A DNA stretch of 64,000 nucleotides from positions 4,792,643-4,856,642 of the forward strand of contig CM057140.1 in the NCBI GenBank assembly GCA_029964075.1, written 5' to 3'. Shown piece by piece: positions 10,601-21,756 of this stretch. Under the pieces are notes generated by a model that saw nothing but the letters and a program-made list of their open reading frames with translations, was not told the DNA's origin and did no database searches. A program made the translations under genes and the position numbers. The number at the start of each line of letters is the position of its first letter. Position 1 is the stretch's first letter. This DNA is from Patiria pectinifera (taxonomy: Eukaryota; Echinodermata; Asteroidea; Valvatida; Asterinidae).

Positions 10601-11600
10601 ATGCAAACATTATCTAAACTGTATTATAGCCCGAGCGGTTATTGGAGGGGTGAAAGTGCCGTCGACCATTTACACGATAAAACAAAAATCGATAAAAAGG
10701 TAATCAGAGATTGGCTTAAAAAACAAGCGATCTGGCAAATTTATCTACCGGGTCCTGCGTATGTACCCAGGCCTACGAGTACTTCGCGAGAGTTTGAAAC
10801 ACCAAACGACTTTCACCAAATGGATGTGCTATACCTACCCTGGGATAAAGTAAAACGCAAGACTTATAAATACGCTTTGACGGTTGTCGACGTTGCGAGT
10901 CGATACCACGAAGCAGAACCTTTGGTTTCTAAAACGGCAGATTCCACGCGAGATGCCATCGTCAAGATTTACGCGAGATCGCCTTTGAGTTACCCTAAAA
11001 CGTTGAGAGTAGACGCCGGTACCGAATTTAAAGGCGCTTTTAAAAAATGGATGGCCTCAAAAAACGTCGAGATTATCGTAGGCGAACCCGGAAACCACCG
11101 ATCGCAGGGTATCGTAGAAAGATTTAATCGAACGCTAGCCGAGAGACTGTTTGGTCATCAGTACGCTCAAGAAATGTTAAATCCCGAGAGTAGAAACACG
11201 CAATGGGTCGAGCGATTACCCAGCGTGATCAAAGCTATAAACGATGAAACGACGAGATTAATAGCTAAAGCGCCGTCAGAGGCGGTTAAACTAAAACAGG
11301 TCCGGCAATCGCCAATAACCCCGTTAAAACAAAGAGCAACAATTACCGCAAGACGCTATGGTTAGATACTTATATTACCCGGGTGAGCAAGAGGGTGGAA
11401 CTTCTAGAAGAGCCACGGATCCCATTTGGAGCGTAGACATCTTCAACGTGGAAAAAAGAACGAGTCAATTTAAAATGATTGAAGGTAAAAAAGTCACGAC
11501 GGGTCCTACTCTTTATTACCTGCAAGACGGCCCAAAAAGGAGTTTTGTGAGACAAGAGCTTCAAGTCGTACCCGAGGACACGCAATTACCGCCTAATTAA
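10601..11600 (+). pseudogene. Polinton integrase (retroviral-type DDE), broken
   Basis: The catalytic core is visible: Asp in FHQMDVLYLP, Asp in LRVDAGTEFKG and Glu in QGIVERFNRT, with about 34 residues between the last two. This is the DDE signature of the rve family used by Polintons and Ty3-like elements to insert DNA. A C-terminal basic, beta-rich region follows the core. Its start is divergent from the small two-span gene, and its end overlaps the convergent polymerase gene by 8 bp. One break, after the core. Confidence 0.88.
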
Positions 11601-14600
11601 TATCTAGATTACGGTGACCATAAGCGAGCGTGTGTATTCCATCCGGTAAAATGCACCTCTTTGTGTCCAACGGACTCAACGATAGTTTATTTTGAGATAC
11701 GGTGTAAAGGATGTGATTTTCCGATCTAATGTGAGTCATGGTTTCGTAATGAGATTTCTTGTTTAAGATGCAGTCGTAATAGTGTCGGTGTTTTAATTTC
11801 TTAGAGGTGACCGATTTTGTGACACCCTTGGCTTTTTTCAAGTTGATGTCAGCGGTTAAAATCGAGTACATTTTAGGTCTTATACAAACGACTTCTTTGA
11901 TTATTTTACCTCCAAACTCGTCTTTAAATTTACCGATCACTTTCTTATTGGTTGGATCGTACAAAGGATGATCCGTCGGATAATTCGAAAGGTCGTATTG
12001 TTGTCCGTTTTGCTGCATATCTTTGTATACGTCGTCCGTGTGCACTACGAGTACCAAACTGTCTGTATCTGTGTACATCAACCTGATTTTTTCTTTGTAC
12101 TTGTCTTTCAAATGGTTGTAATAAAAATCGTACATCAGCGTCTTAGATAGATCCAAGATACTCACACCGCAATAGATTGGTTTGTTTAACACGGTTTTAG
12201 TCTTGTACATTTCGACAAATGACAATTTGCATTCTGAAAATGACGTCGTCGTTTTGTAGCTCGGTTTCTGTATAATTTTTTGGTATTTATCTCGATCGTC
12301 ATCGTTACTGTCTCTGAGTAGGTAACCGTCAATCCGGTTTCTGACGTTTTCCATCGTCTTACCAAACACGCTGTTATTCATGAGCTTAAAAAAGTCTTTC
12401 TCAAAATCAGAGGTCGCCTTTGTTCGGAGTTGCGTGTTTTTGTCGATGTAAGATGCCATCCAAGGCGCTTGTTTAAATTGCAGCACTCGATGCACCTTTT
12501 TAAGTTTCAAGCCGAGTTTGAGATACAACTGCAACGTGACGTAGTGCAAAACATATTTTTGTTTAGGATTAAGGGTACACGTTAATTTTTGCACGTTGCT
12601 ATTAGGTTCGGTATCTAATAATTCGTTTTGATAATCAGACATCCATTCTTTTGGTATGACGATGTTTTCTGGCGCTAGGGGGTAATCGTTGTGCAGGTCG
12701 TGGAGATTGTCCGGGTAATCGAGGTCTACTTCGAAGCAGTAACCGGTGTTTGACGTTTTCCTGAGAGATAATATCTTGGACTCGGTAAACGTTTTTGTAG
12801 ACGCCCATTTAAAGTCTTTGTACGGCAGGTATTGACTCATGGCCCAACCGTACAGATTGTTTGCATCGAGGTAGGTGATGTAACTCGACGGCTCGTTTGG
12901 ATTATGGTCGGGTAGGTATTTGTTGTTGGCTTTGTGGTATCTCATACCACCCACGCTCGAATACCACCTCTTTTGCCTTTTCAAAAATAAATGTTTGTCT
13001 ACGTCTTGCAATAGTTCGAGTTTAACTTCCGAGTGTTTTAACAAGGCATCCCACGACAATCCTGGTGCTGTGTAGTAATTAGCAGGATCTAACGCGTAGT
13101 TTGTAATACACGTTTGCCTAAAGTTTTCAAATACGCAAGCCAGTAATAACGTATCGGTAGTGACGTACAAATCGTGATATTCCCCCATATTTTTAACTTT
13201 AAACTGTTTCCACGTCAGTTTAGCTCTGTCGTAGTCCTCTCGCGATATATTTTCGTCTTTTAGGCTGCTGTAAAATTGTTTGATGGGGGGTAGGCTGGTC
13301 TCTTGAAATCTGTCAAACGAGTCCATGTATTCATACGGATAAATTCCTTTTTGTAACAACGAGTCAATGTTTTGACGATGAAAATGTTCTCTGAGTAGTT
13401 TAAACGACTCTCTCGGACAAGCTTTAGATAATCTATCCAACGAAGACGCCATAAAATTAAACGAGTCTATAAATCGCATATTTCCGATCGAAAACGAAAT
13501 ATACTTTTCCGAATTTCTAGCGATAACTTGTATTTCCTTTTCGTCATCGTACTCTGAAATACTCTGCATGATCAAGTGAGCGTCATAATTTTGCAGATTG
13601 TGAAAGATGACCGGTATGGGGGTAAAACCTGGTTTAACTTGTAATTTTAGATTGCAGTAGGCGTGCGCGGCACCTCTATATCTACCCGTGACGTGGCAGT
13701 GATCTCTCACCTTTCTAAATTTGTTGATTTTCTTTTTGCATTCGAGACATTTAGACTCGGTAAATCCATTTTTGTTTTCGTACTGATGTTCTTTTATTTG
13801 TTTTTCTGTTTTTGGTTTTGGGTTTCTGGCTTTTACTGACAGTTGCTTGAGTAATTGGGATAAATTGGTTTCTCGCAAATCCAACACGTGTTTGTTTTAT
13901 CATGATGTTCTTTAGCTCGCTCGTTAAATTTCATGGGTTGGGGTTTTTTAAATATGCAATTTATGTCGCTCTGTATTTTTAACATTTTATTGACAAACTT
14001 TGATGCGGCATCTTTACCTCTATAAGTCTCTTGATAAACATTGGTGCCGTCGCATCGGACGACAACTAGCGAGTAACCGCTTGCTTTGTGAATGTTTGTC
14101 TTTTGTGTTGTCCTTTATCGTCCGAGTTTTTTTCTAATATCGATTCAAAGTCGGCGTAAACTACAAACGGTGCTTTTTGTTTAAACCTGTAGTTTTTAAA
14201 TTCTAATATTGGCACATCGTTTTCGTCGACTATCCACTCGTTATTTACATATTTTCGCTTAGCAATAGGAAATACAATCTTTGACGGATGTGTATCTATA
14301 CCGTTACAATCGGTCATGTGTCTATCTAATTTTACTTGCGTTCTATAATGACACAGGCACCTTCGACAAAAATATTTCTTACTTTTATGTTTTGTAACGT
14401 TGTAAATCAATCTCGAAAAATTATTTATCCAGCAGTAGTGATGCTTGTCGCCCTCAGAAAACAAAAACAGATCGATAGGTCGTGACTCTGGTTTAAAGTT
14501 TTTAGACACGTATAACGGATATATTTCCCCCTCATAACCGTATACGTTTATCGTTAAATTATTTTGTCTTTCTATCTTTGGTATCTGGTCGATCGGTGTT

Positions 14601-15100
14601 GGAAAGTCTACGCCTTTAAATTTGAGTCCGTCGTCTTTGGTGTAAATACTAGGTCTGTCTTTGCGAGGGCTATATTTGGGGCCGTTTTTATGTTATTTTT
14701 ACTTTATCCGTATACAACCCAAGAGCGGCTCTCAAACACCATCTCAAACACTCGTCGTCTTTGTTTTAATGTTAATCATCGCCTGTTTTCTTTTTGATAT
14801 GTGGGGTAGGTCTATGTAAGAACTGCCCCTCACGGGTTAAACCTGTTGATGTTGATATACAACGCCATTATCTTTTTAAAACCCAACCCGATCCTTGATT
14901 CGTATACCTTTCATCCTTTTTAAATAGCTGGTCGATGTCTTCTTTTAAAACCTGTTTTATTTGACTTTGATTTAAAACGACTCTCTGATCGGTATAATGT
15001 GTAGCTTCGATCGTTTCTATCGTACCATCCGGTTTGGTTTTTCGTATTTTATTTTGATTGTGAGCTCCATTTTTAAACCTCTCAGCTCTCTCAATTCTGA
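11593..15100 (-). pseudogene. Polinton protein-primed DNA polymerase B, broken
   Basis: Clear family B motifs appear in order on the minus strand: an exonuclease block with YADFESIL, a Cys/His HNH-like insertion with CLECKKK and DHCHVTGRYRGAAH, palm motif A in LDANNLYGWAMS, a Kx3NSxYG-like block (KLMNNSVFGKTMENV) and palm motif C MYTDTDSL. This is the protein-primed polymerase that replicates the element. It is the longest gene of the element and has several breaks, so no single frame covers it. Confidence 0.9.
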
Positions 15101-15114
15101 CTTGATTTTATTTA

Positions 15115-15543
15115 CTATTTGATCTTTGTGCGTATCAAAAATCTGACTAAATCGTCGTTAAAAAGTCTAGGAATCAGTTCCCAGTTTCTAAAGTTGTTTC
15201 TAAATCTCCTCGTCGCTCTAAACTCAGCCTCTTGAAAATCCTCGGGTTGCCTAGAGTTTTGAATCGCCAAGAGTAAATCTTTTTTCAAAAATCGACCTTT
15301 ATAACCCGACGGGTTATATTCTAGATCATAATTGTCTACAATCTGTTTGAGCTCATGTAGCGTCTTTTTCCTCAAGTTTTTAAATTGAGCTTCGTGGTTT
15401 TTTATCCCGTTGATGTAGACTTTACGCGTAAGAGCAACATTTTGATTGTACGGTATATTATATCGCTGGACGTAATCGCGCAGCGTCGCTTTATTCCATC
15501 TAGAAAATCCCTTAACGATTGGCTTCATCTCATAAGTCACCAT
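15115..15543 (-). CDS. ORF with two SAP/HeH-like helical units, possibly upstream part of PolB region
   Basis: A 142-aa frame opens at 15543. Two segments, near residues 18-50 (TLRDYVQRYNIPYN) and 64-98 (TLHELKQIVDNYDLEYN), have the helix-extended loop-helix look of SAP or LEM/HeH DNA-binding units. It is the outermost gene of the element, transcribed inward in the same direction as the polymerase. It could be an independent DNA-binding protein or a terminal-protein-like head of the polymerase region. The equivalent in copy 2 is beyond the right edge. Confidence 0.5.
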   Translation of the reverse strand: MVTYEMKPIVKGFSRWNKATLRDYVQRYNIPYNQNVALTRKVYINGIKNHEAQFKNLRKKTLHELKQIVDNYDLEYNPSGYKGRFLKKDLLLAIQNSRQPEDFQEAEFRATRRFRNNFRNWELIPRLFNDDLVRFLIRTKIK

Positions 15544-15805
15544 TTATTATATAGTAATATAATATTTATTTTTTAATTTTTTTTGAAGATGAGGTCATTA
15601 TTTTTGGATTTATAAGCAATCAGACTCGCCGGCTGTACAGAGAGATATTGAGCCCGGTTTTGGCCGATTCCGAGACTGAGATATTGGGAGGGGAGAGATA
15701 TATTTGGGAGATTGAGAGGGGAGGGGCTGGGGGTGGAGGGGATGGGCGGGGCTAGGAGGTGGGGGGCAAAAAAGGGGTTTGTCGCCGTACCCTCCCCTTC
15801 CTTCT
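15544..15805. other. Right terminal region of Polinton copy 1
   Basis: No gene. An AT-rich stretch follows the ORF start, then a purine-rich GGGAGGGG-type tract to about 15770. The 16-mer CGAGACTGAGATATTG at 15671-15686 recurs inverted at 48103-48118, outside the left side of copy 2, also beside a C-rich tract. This may be part of the terminal inverted repeat or simply a host repeat flanking both elements. Confidence 0.35.
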
Positions 15806-16110
15806 ACTCCATCGACATCGTGCTGTTCGTGCATGAGCTGTCAGGCTGGCCATTAGTCTGCTCCCTCACATATTGCGCTTATTAAAAAGCGTTTACAGGT
15901 TCCAGATAAATGATCATCGCTCCCTCAGTCTGGCTTCCAGACGCACACTTACAAAATTACAACATCGCCTGCAAATGGTGCCCGACTAAATTTAGTGCAA
16001 AATATATGGGAGCCCAGAGAGGCCATATGAAGCTTATACTCGATCGAAGCCCCATCTAAAACACGGTAAATTGTGCAGCAGCAGGATGCCAGTCAAAACC
16101 GTGAGTTTGG
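15805..16110 (+). repeat. Dispersed repeat A, copy 1
   Basis: About 300 bp align by eye with the reverse complement of 40036-40325. Shared blocks include ATTAGTCTGCTCC, CAGGTTCCAGATA, TTATACTCGATCG and TTGTGCAGCAGCAG. No coding capacity and no clear terminal repeats. Probably an old non-autonomous transposon. Confidence 0.7.
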
Positions 16111-16395
16111 CGGTTTTGAGACATCATCTTACATTGAAAAGATAGGAATGTACGGTTTTCCTTTTGTGCAATGTTGCACAACAGCTGTATGCCTGGAAAA
16201 TTAAAAGAAAATGATACATGGACAAAGGTGGACAGGCAAGTCATCCTTGACGAGTTTACTTGTTCGTCAATAGTCCAAACTATCTTCACCGTGTCAGAAA
16301 TGTCTAAAAAAAAACTGACGACTGGGTAAATTTGTATTTTCATTCAACGATATTGTAACAAAGGGATTTTGGTTCATTTCTCTTCATTTGGTCAG

Positions 16396-18540
16396 GAGTA
16401 TGTGAGGAGTAAAGTCAGCCCGATGTATGAGTACGTAGGCTGGGAAGATGGAGGCGATGATGATGATCATCACAAGCGGTGTGTGAACATTTTCTTTATT
16501 TAAAGTGGTAATATAGTAAGCCATATGCCATTTCAGTCCATGGTCGTGGAGTATTCTATCAAACAGTTTAGAAGTGCATGTATGTTGATTCCTCGGGCCA
16601 TAAATGAAACTATTTTTTTTTTAATTTCTAGACTGTTTGTGATTGTTGATTTCAAATGATACCGCTGTATTGTATGTATGTAGGTTGGCTCGAGTGGAAA
16701 TCATTGATATGGCTTGTAAGCACGGCAATGAGCACTGTGTGAGTAGAGCTTCCAGGATGTATGCAGATTGGATGACGACCGATAAAACAACCACTACGTG
16801 AGTCCAAAATTAGCTGTCAGTATATACCTTTCTAGTTTTAAGTCTTGATATGCAAACATTCAAATCAAGCGACTGTATATTGCCGTATTTTACTGCAATT
16901 TGTTTCCAACCACTGTGTGAAATGGCGACAATGATCTATACTGCTTGTCTTTCCTGTTGGCCCTCGTCTGCTACAAATAATACATGTAGTCTCTTCAATG
17001 TGATTATTTCTTTTCCTCTTTCAGGATTGCATCCAATCTTCAAGATACAGTGTTCTGCACAGCCATCGCTGCAGGTGGACAGAAAGAATGGAACGCAGCC
17101 TACTCGGCTTATTATGATCCTAACATCGACAGCTCCCTCAGGGATATATTGGAAGTGGCCATGGGATGCAGCCAGAACAGAAGGATCTTGGAAACGTACG
17201 AACACCAGTTTGTCTTAGTAAATGGATGTGAAGTGCTATTATTTAGTCCTGTTTTAAAATTCAAGTAGCTCAATAGCTCATGTAGAATTAGAACCAGTGT
17301 CTGAGAGATGGAAACTATTGACCGTTCTTGCAAGCCATCCCCCGAACAATCTCCCGTCCCCTGCCTGTCACAAAAAGAAACAAGAATCATCAGGAGGGTA
17401 ACCGGTTTTTGACTGGAGGTTGGGAGAGTTGTATAATAAGCTTGTCCAGGTAAACATTTAGGAGTAGAATGAGGAATTTGTGATACTTCCACAAACAGAT
17501 ATTTGATATTGCTGTTCTTTTTGGCAGGCCCGGGTTATCCAATAGGCACAGTACGCACTATACCTAGGGCCTTTGAAAAAATTGGGGCCTACGAAAGATT
17601 TGGGGGCCTACGAAAGATTTGGGGACCTACGAAAGATTTGGGGACCTACGAAAGATTTGGGGACCTACGAAAGATTTGGGGACCTACGAAAGATTTGGGG
17701 GCCTACGAAAAATTTGGGGGCCTAAAAGTTATATTCAAAAGATTTTAACAAGTTTTGGGGTTTCTCTCAGAATGTTCGATTTCACCAATTGACGATGTAC
17801 ATCATGTAGGCCCTATACGTACACAATTTACGGGTAAAGTATGTCATTTCTGAAGCACGGTGCCAACCATGGGCGTCGATTGGTGGGGGACAGGGTCACA
17901 GGGGGGCATGTCGTTTCCCCTCCCCAAACACTTTTTTCGTCCCCGAATAAAATAAATGTGGCTTCTATTTTTATTCTTTACCTCAGAATAGCCGATTCAG
18001 TGACTCCAAATGCGAAATTGATGTTTAAATGATGATCTTTTGCTACCCCCAAAAAGAAATGGTTAAAGGGGTCAGAAATTGCCTGAGATCGCAGCACAGA
18101 ACGTCTATTATTCAATTTTTAATGGACCCAATAAGCGGCCCCGAACCCCACGCCTTTTAGGTTCGCACACGCATTAGTTCTGATCAAGATACACTTGAAC
18201 GTACCACCCCACAGCCCCACTTTTGAGAAGCGATTGACGCCATTGGTGCTTTTAGAGCTGGGACACATACCAATTTTGCCTGGCTTGATTTGTACAGTGC
18301 ATTGTAAATTGAATTTGGTGCCATATGGCCTACGGGACACTGATCCCTAAGGCCTACGAAACACTTAATCCGGGCCAGCTTTTCCCCTCCTTCTTTCAGA
18401 TATCTGCGGACAGTTCTGAATTTCACCCTAATGCCAATCAGGGATGGTCAATACGTTATCTCAGCCATTGCTGGTAATCCAGTCGGAAGGACCATGGCGT
18501 GGAAACTTGTTGCAACTGAATGGAACTTCTTTAAGACTAT
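16396..18540 (+). CDS. Aminopeptidase N-like gene, four C-terminal exons (partial)
   Basis: The exons are 16396-16478, 16684-16797, 17025-17195 and 18400-18540, each with AG/GT borders and matching phases. They encode in order YVRSKVSPMYEYVGWED, RVEIIDMACKHGNEHC, LQDTVFCTAIAAGGQKEWN with LEVAMGCSQNRRILE, and ISAIAGNPVGRTMAWKLV. This is the ERAP1-like helical C-terminal domain of M1 zinc aminopeptidases, membrane ectoenzymes that trim N-terminal residues from peptides. The catalytic HExxH exons must lie left of Polinton copy 1, outside the window. The last exon is not seen and may lie in the assembly gap. No break was seen in these exons. Confidence 0.9.
17565..17725. repeat. 19-20-bp minisatellite in aminopeptidase intron
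   Basis: Seven units of CCTACGAAAGATTTGGGG, with GGA or GGG at the joint, run head to tail. The last unit is slightly changed. The repeat lies inside the intron between the third and fourth aminopeptidase exons. Confidence 0.9.
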
Positions 18541-18729
18541 GTAAGTTGAATATTGACTCCATCCAAGCTGTGTAGAGCTAGACATCCAGCCAGACCACCA
18601 CTCACCCGTGTGATCTAAAATATAAAAAAATCACAATACATTGTTAATTGGACTAACTATGAGTCTTATATCTCACCCACAGTTTCTCTATCTTGATTGG
18701 CCGAAAGCGAGTCACATGGCATTGGCTAT

Positions 18730-19229
18730 NNNNNNNNNNNNNNNNNNNNNNNNNNNNNNNNNNNNNNNNNNNNNNNNNNNNNNNNNNNNNNNNNNNNNNN
18801 NNNNNNNNNNNNNNNNNNNNNNNNNNNNNNNNNNNNNNNNNNNNNNNNNNNNNNNNNNNNNNNNNNNNNNNNNNNNNNNNNNNNNNNNNNNNNNNNNNNN
18901 NNNNNNNNNNNNNNNNNNNNNNNNNNNNNNNNNNNNNNNNNNNNNNNNNNNNNNNNNNNNNNNNNNNNNNNNNNNNNNNNNNNNNNNNNNNNNNNNNNNN
19001 NNNNNNNNNNNNNNNNNNNNNNNNNNNNNNNNNNNNNNNNNNNNNNNNNNNNNNNNNNNNNNNNNNNNNNNNNNNNNNNNNNNNNNNNNNNNNNNNNNNN
19101 NNNNNNNNNNNNNNNNNNNNNNNNNNNNNNNNNNNNNNNNNNNNNNNNNNNNNNNNNNNNNNNNNNNNNNNNNNNNNNNNNNNNNNNNNNNNNNNNNNNN
19201 NNNNNNNNNNNNNNNNNNNNNNNNNNNNN
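18730..19229. other. Assembly gap of exactly 500 N
   Basis: The run of N is exactly 500 long, so it is a placeholder of unknown true size. It borders the CGTACG satellite, which probably caused the assembly break. The last aminopeptidase exon may be hidden here. Long frames that run through the N are artefacts. Confidence 0.98.
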
Positions 19230-20103
19230 ACGTACGAATTACTAAACCGTACGTACGGTTTAGTAATTCGTACGTACGAATTACTAATTCGTACGTACGA
19301 ATTACTAAACCGTACGTACGAATTACTAAATCGTACGTACGAATTACTAAACCGTACGTACGAATTACTAAATCATACGTACGAATTTATGGAAGTGTAG
19401 ATAGGACATGGTTAAAAATAAATCTAATTCGTACGTACGAATTACTAAACCGTACGTACGAATTACTAATTCGTACGTACGAATTACTAATTCGTACGTA
19501 CGAATTACTAAACCGTACGTACGAATTACTAAATCGTACGTACGAATTACTAAACCGTACGTACGAATTACTAAACCGTACGTACGAATTACTAAATCGT
19601 ACGTACGAAATAATTAGTAATTCGTACGTACGGTTTAATAATTCGTACGTACGATTTAGTAATTCGTACGTACGGTTTAGTAATTCCAGCGGCGTAGCCA
19701 GGAATTTTCCGGGGGGGGGGCCGCCGGGGGGGGCCTGGAACATTTCAGGGGGAGGGGGTCATGTAGATCAATGATAATTTTTTCTAAAACTCAAAATCTC
19801 AGTGGGGGGGGGCCACTTGGGGGGGGCGACAAGGTTCCATTGGGGGGCTGTCGCAGTGGCGTGGCGTTCCAGCCCCAGAGCCGCCCCACTGAAAAATTCC
19901 TGACTACGCCACTGCCCCCACGCCCCCTCCCCCCTCCCGTGGCTACGCCACTGAGTAATTCGTACGTACGGTTTAGTAATTCGTACGTACGAATTAGTAA
20001 TTCGTACGTACGAATTAGTATTTCGTACGTACGGTTTAGTAATTCGTACGTACGGTTTAGTAATTCGTACGTACGGTTTAGTAATTCGTACGTACGAATT
20101 AGT
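19230..20103. repeat. CGTACG palindromic satellite with 18-bp unit
   Basis: Head-to-tail units of about 18-19 bp (CGTACGAATTACTAAACC and variants with AATC or ATTC) fill 19230-19617 in one orientation. They fill 19618-19686 and 19954-20103 in the opposite orientation. Each unit contains the self-complementary CGTACGTACG. The array runs into the gap on its left side. Confidence 0.95.
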
Positions 20104-20138
20104 TTTATTTTTAACCATGTCCTATCTACACTTCCATA
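19388..20138. mobile_element. Foldback element with satellite arms
   Basis: The 34-bp non-satellite sequence TATGGAAGTGTAGATAGGA.. at 19388-19422 recurs as its reverse complement at 20104-20138. Between them the satellite runs inward from both sides, so the whole unit is an inverted repeat of about 750 bp, or about 480 bp without the inserted hAT-like element. This structure fits a foldback/MITE-type element whose subterminal repeats have expanded into the satellite. Confidence 0.65.
19687..19953. mobile_element. Non-autonomous hAT-like element with 8-bp target duplication
   Basis: It starts with CAGCGGCGTAGCCA and ends with TGGCTACGCCACTG, which are near-perfect terminal inverted repeats of the CAGTGGCGTAGC kind. 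It is flanked on both sides by AGTAATTC (19679-19686 and 19954-19961), an 8-bp direct duplication of the satellite target, as hAT transposases make. A second copy of the right end (AATTCCTGACTACGCCACTG) lies inside at about 19895-19914, so the 3' end looks duplicated. The interior is G- and C-run rich and has no transposase. Confidence 0.8.
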
Positions 20139-20179
20139 ACAATGTCAATCCTTCATAACCAACCTATTCAAAGCAACAC

Positions 20180-20765
20180 TATCACAAACCGAAATAATTG
20201 CTTTAGGAAAAGGTTTAAAACCAGAGTCTATCATTTGCGAATATCCAAAAACTAACTGACGTAATTATTGTTGAAAAACATACTTGGTTGAAAGATAGTA
20301 ATGGGACTAAACTCCCTACGGATTTTTTTCTCGCAAGCTGTCTTTTGAAGAAATCAACGAAAGAAGGCCTTTCCAACGGTGCGTCTTAAGAAGCACCGTT
20401 GGAAATTTCCGTTAGTATTTTTTTTTTATATTCGACGAAGCGCGCAAGCGTTGACACGACGTTCACGCGCGCGTGGTTGCAATAATTCGTCGTATCTGTG
20501 CGCGACATCGCGTAGCTGCAATTGGCTCAGTGAGAACGTGTCTTAGACGCTGAATTCAGGCCCAATTCAAAACAAGATTCAGTGACTTTTGATTTGAAAT
20601 CGAGATCCTAGAATGTTGTTTTTTTTTCTTTCGAAATATACAGCTGAAGCTGAGCAGAACCTTCATCATGTTGGTTGTTCAGCACCCTTGTTTAGATTTT
20701 TAGCACTTTTGTTGCTTCAAACGAACAAAATGACACATTACAAATGATGGACTATACCTTTAAAC
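20180..20765 (+). mobile_element. MITE family B, copy 1
   Basis: It aligns by eye with 28982-29504 in the same direction. Shared blocks include ACTGACGTAATTA, CATACTTGGTTGAAAGATAG, GACATCGCGTAGCTGCAA and ATGATGGACTATACCTTTAA. It holds a perfect hairpin with 13-bp arms, TTTCCAACGGTGC at 20370-20382 and its complement at 20393-20405. No coding capacity. Confidence 0.75.
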
Positions 20766-21019
20766 TTCGTACCTACTCCTGCTAAACCAAACCCGAAATT
20801 ACTTGTAAGTGACATAAACACCTTCAATCGAAGACTAAGAATTGCAGTTTTAATGCGTAAAAAAACACGCTAAAAAAACAAACATCCTTTCAAACCACTG
20901 TCAAAATGGCAACCAAAATCATCCCGTAGTGCAACACTAGAAGAATATTTGGAAGCCACAAAATTCGAACTGGCCCACATCAGGCTAAGAAATCGGCAGA
21001 AAAACATGTGACCACGTGT

Positions 21020-21756
21020 GTTAGACAGGGTACGAAGCGACCAATACGAAAGAATAGTTGTACCACGACAAACGTCTATGTTCAACACGCGACTGTCTGA
21101 GCAGAACAACCGTCACGAATGACCTACTCTCAGCAGCTGTTTATTCCCACATTAAGTATTTTTAAAGATATCCATGTATTCCTACCTTCAATATAACGTT
21201 TAAAACCTAGTCATACAATTTAAATATTAATTGCACTATAAGCCAATCACATTGTAAAAAACAATGACGACATATGTAATTACTATCGAATGCGACATTT
21301 AACCTGCGAAGCAAACAGTCTCGTTTGCATGTCGCCCACTAGTACAGTCGATCGCCTGGCGCAGTGTAAATAAAAGATTAACAATTAACAGCGCCAACTC
21401 CAAAGGAGTTGGCGCTGTTATTTTTTCAACGCACGTCCGCGTTTAATCATTTGCAGGTCTGTTGATCATTTGCAGATCAATGTCTCGTGACAATGTTGTC
21501 ATGGGATTAAAAATAAATGTGGGTATTTCCACATGGTATTTGTGCTAGTTAACTACGTACATATCTCTATAGACCTGGAAGGAATGAGCTCAGATTGTTA
21601 CTTCCGAGTTTCAATTGAAACAGGAGTTGATTTAACTCTGGTTTTTTTTTAAAGTAGGAAAATAAATCTAGATTTATTATCGATAGCACACTGCAGTCTT
21701 AACCCAACCATACTTGAAATCAGACGGTCTGTGCAACACCCGGTGTATATACAGGC
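21020..21756 (+). promoter_or_regulatory. Upstream region of the LRR gene, partly duplicated downstream
   Basis: This segment leads directly to the start codon of the LRR gene and recurs, diverged, at about 23290-24220. Shared blocks include TCTGAGCAGAACAACCG, AGATATCCATGTATTCCTA and AAAAATAAATGTGGGTATT. A perfect 16-bp stem with a 3-nt loop lies at 21386-21420 (TAACAGCGCCAACTCC, AAA, complement). The positions of a TATA box or transcription start are not clear. Confidence 0.5.

Larger units (their letters stand above)
1..15805 (+). mobile_element. Polinton/Maverick copy 1 (left end outside window)
   Basis: This is a large self-synthesising DNA transposon fossil. The assignment rests on a protein-primed PolB, a retroviral-type integrase, a packaging ATPase, a double jelly-roll capsid gene and several small membrane proteins in one block, which is the defining Polinton gene set. 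The left terminus is off the window. The right terminus must lie between the start of the last ORF (15543) and about 15805, where a host dispersed repeat begins. No terminal inverted repeat can be proved because only one end is visible. The element differs from copy 2 by roughly 2% by eye, which points to recent activity. It is broken in most of its larger genes (around ten breaks overall), so it looks dead. Confidence 0.93.

Noticed and set aside
17050-17268. 72-aa frame as a stand-alone gene
   Set aside because: It is the third aminopeptidase exon read past its donor site. The real exon ends at 17195.
18641-19774. Long frames through 18730-19229
   Set aside because: They consist mostly of N and satellite translation (RTYELLN repeats), so they are artefacts.
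19387-20139. Frames with YVRFSNS or YELLNRT repeats
   Set aside because: They are translations of the CGTACG satellite on either strand with no independent coding support.
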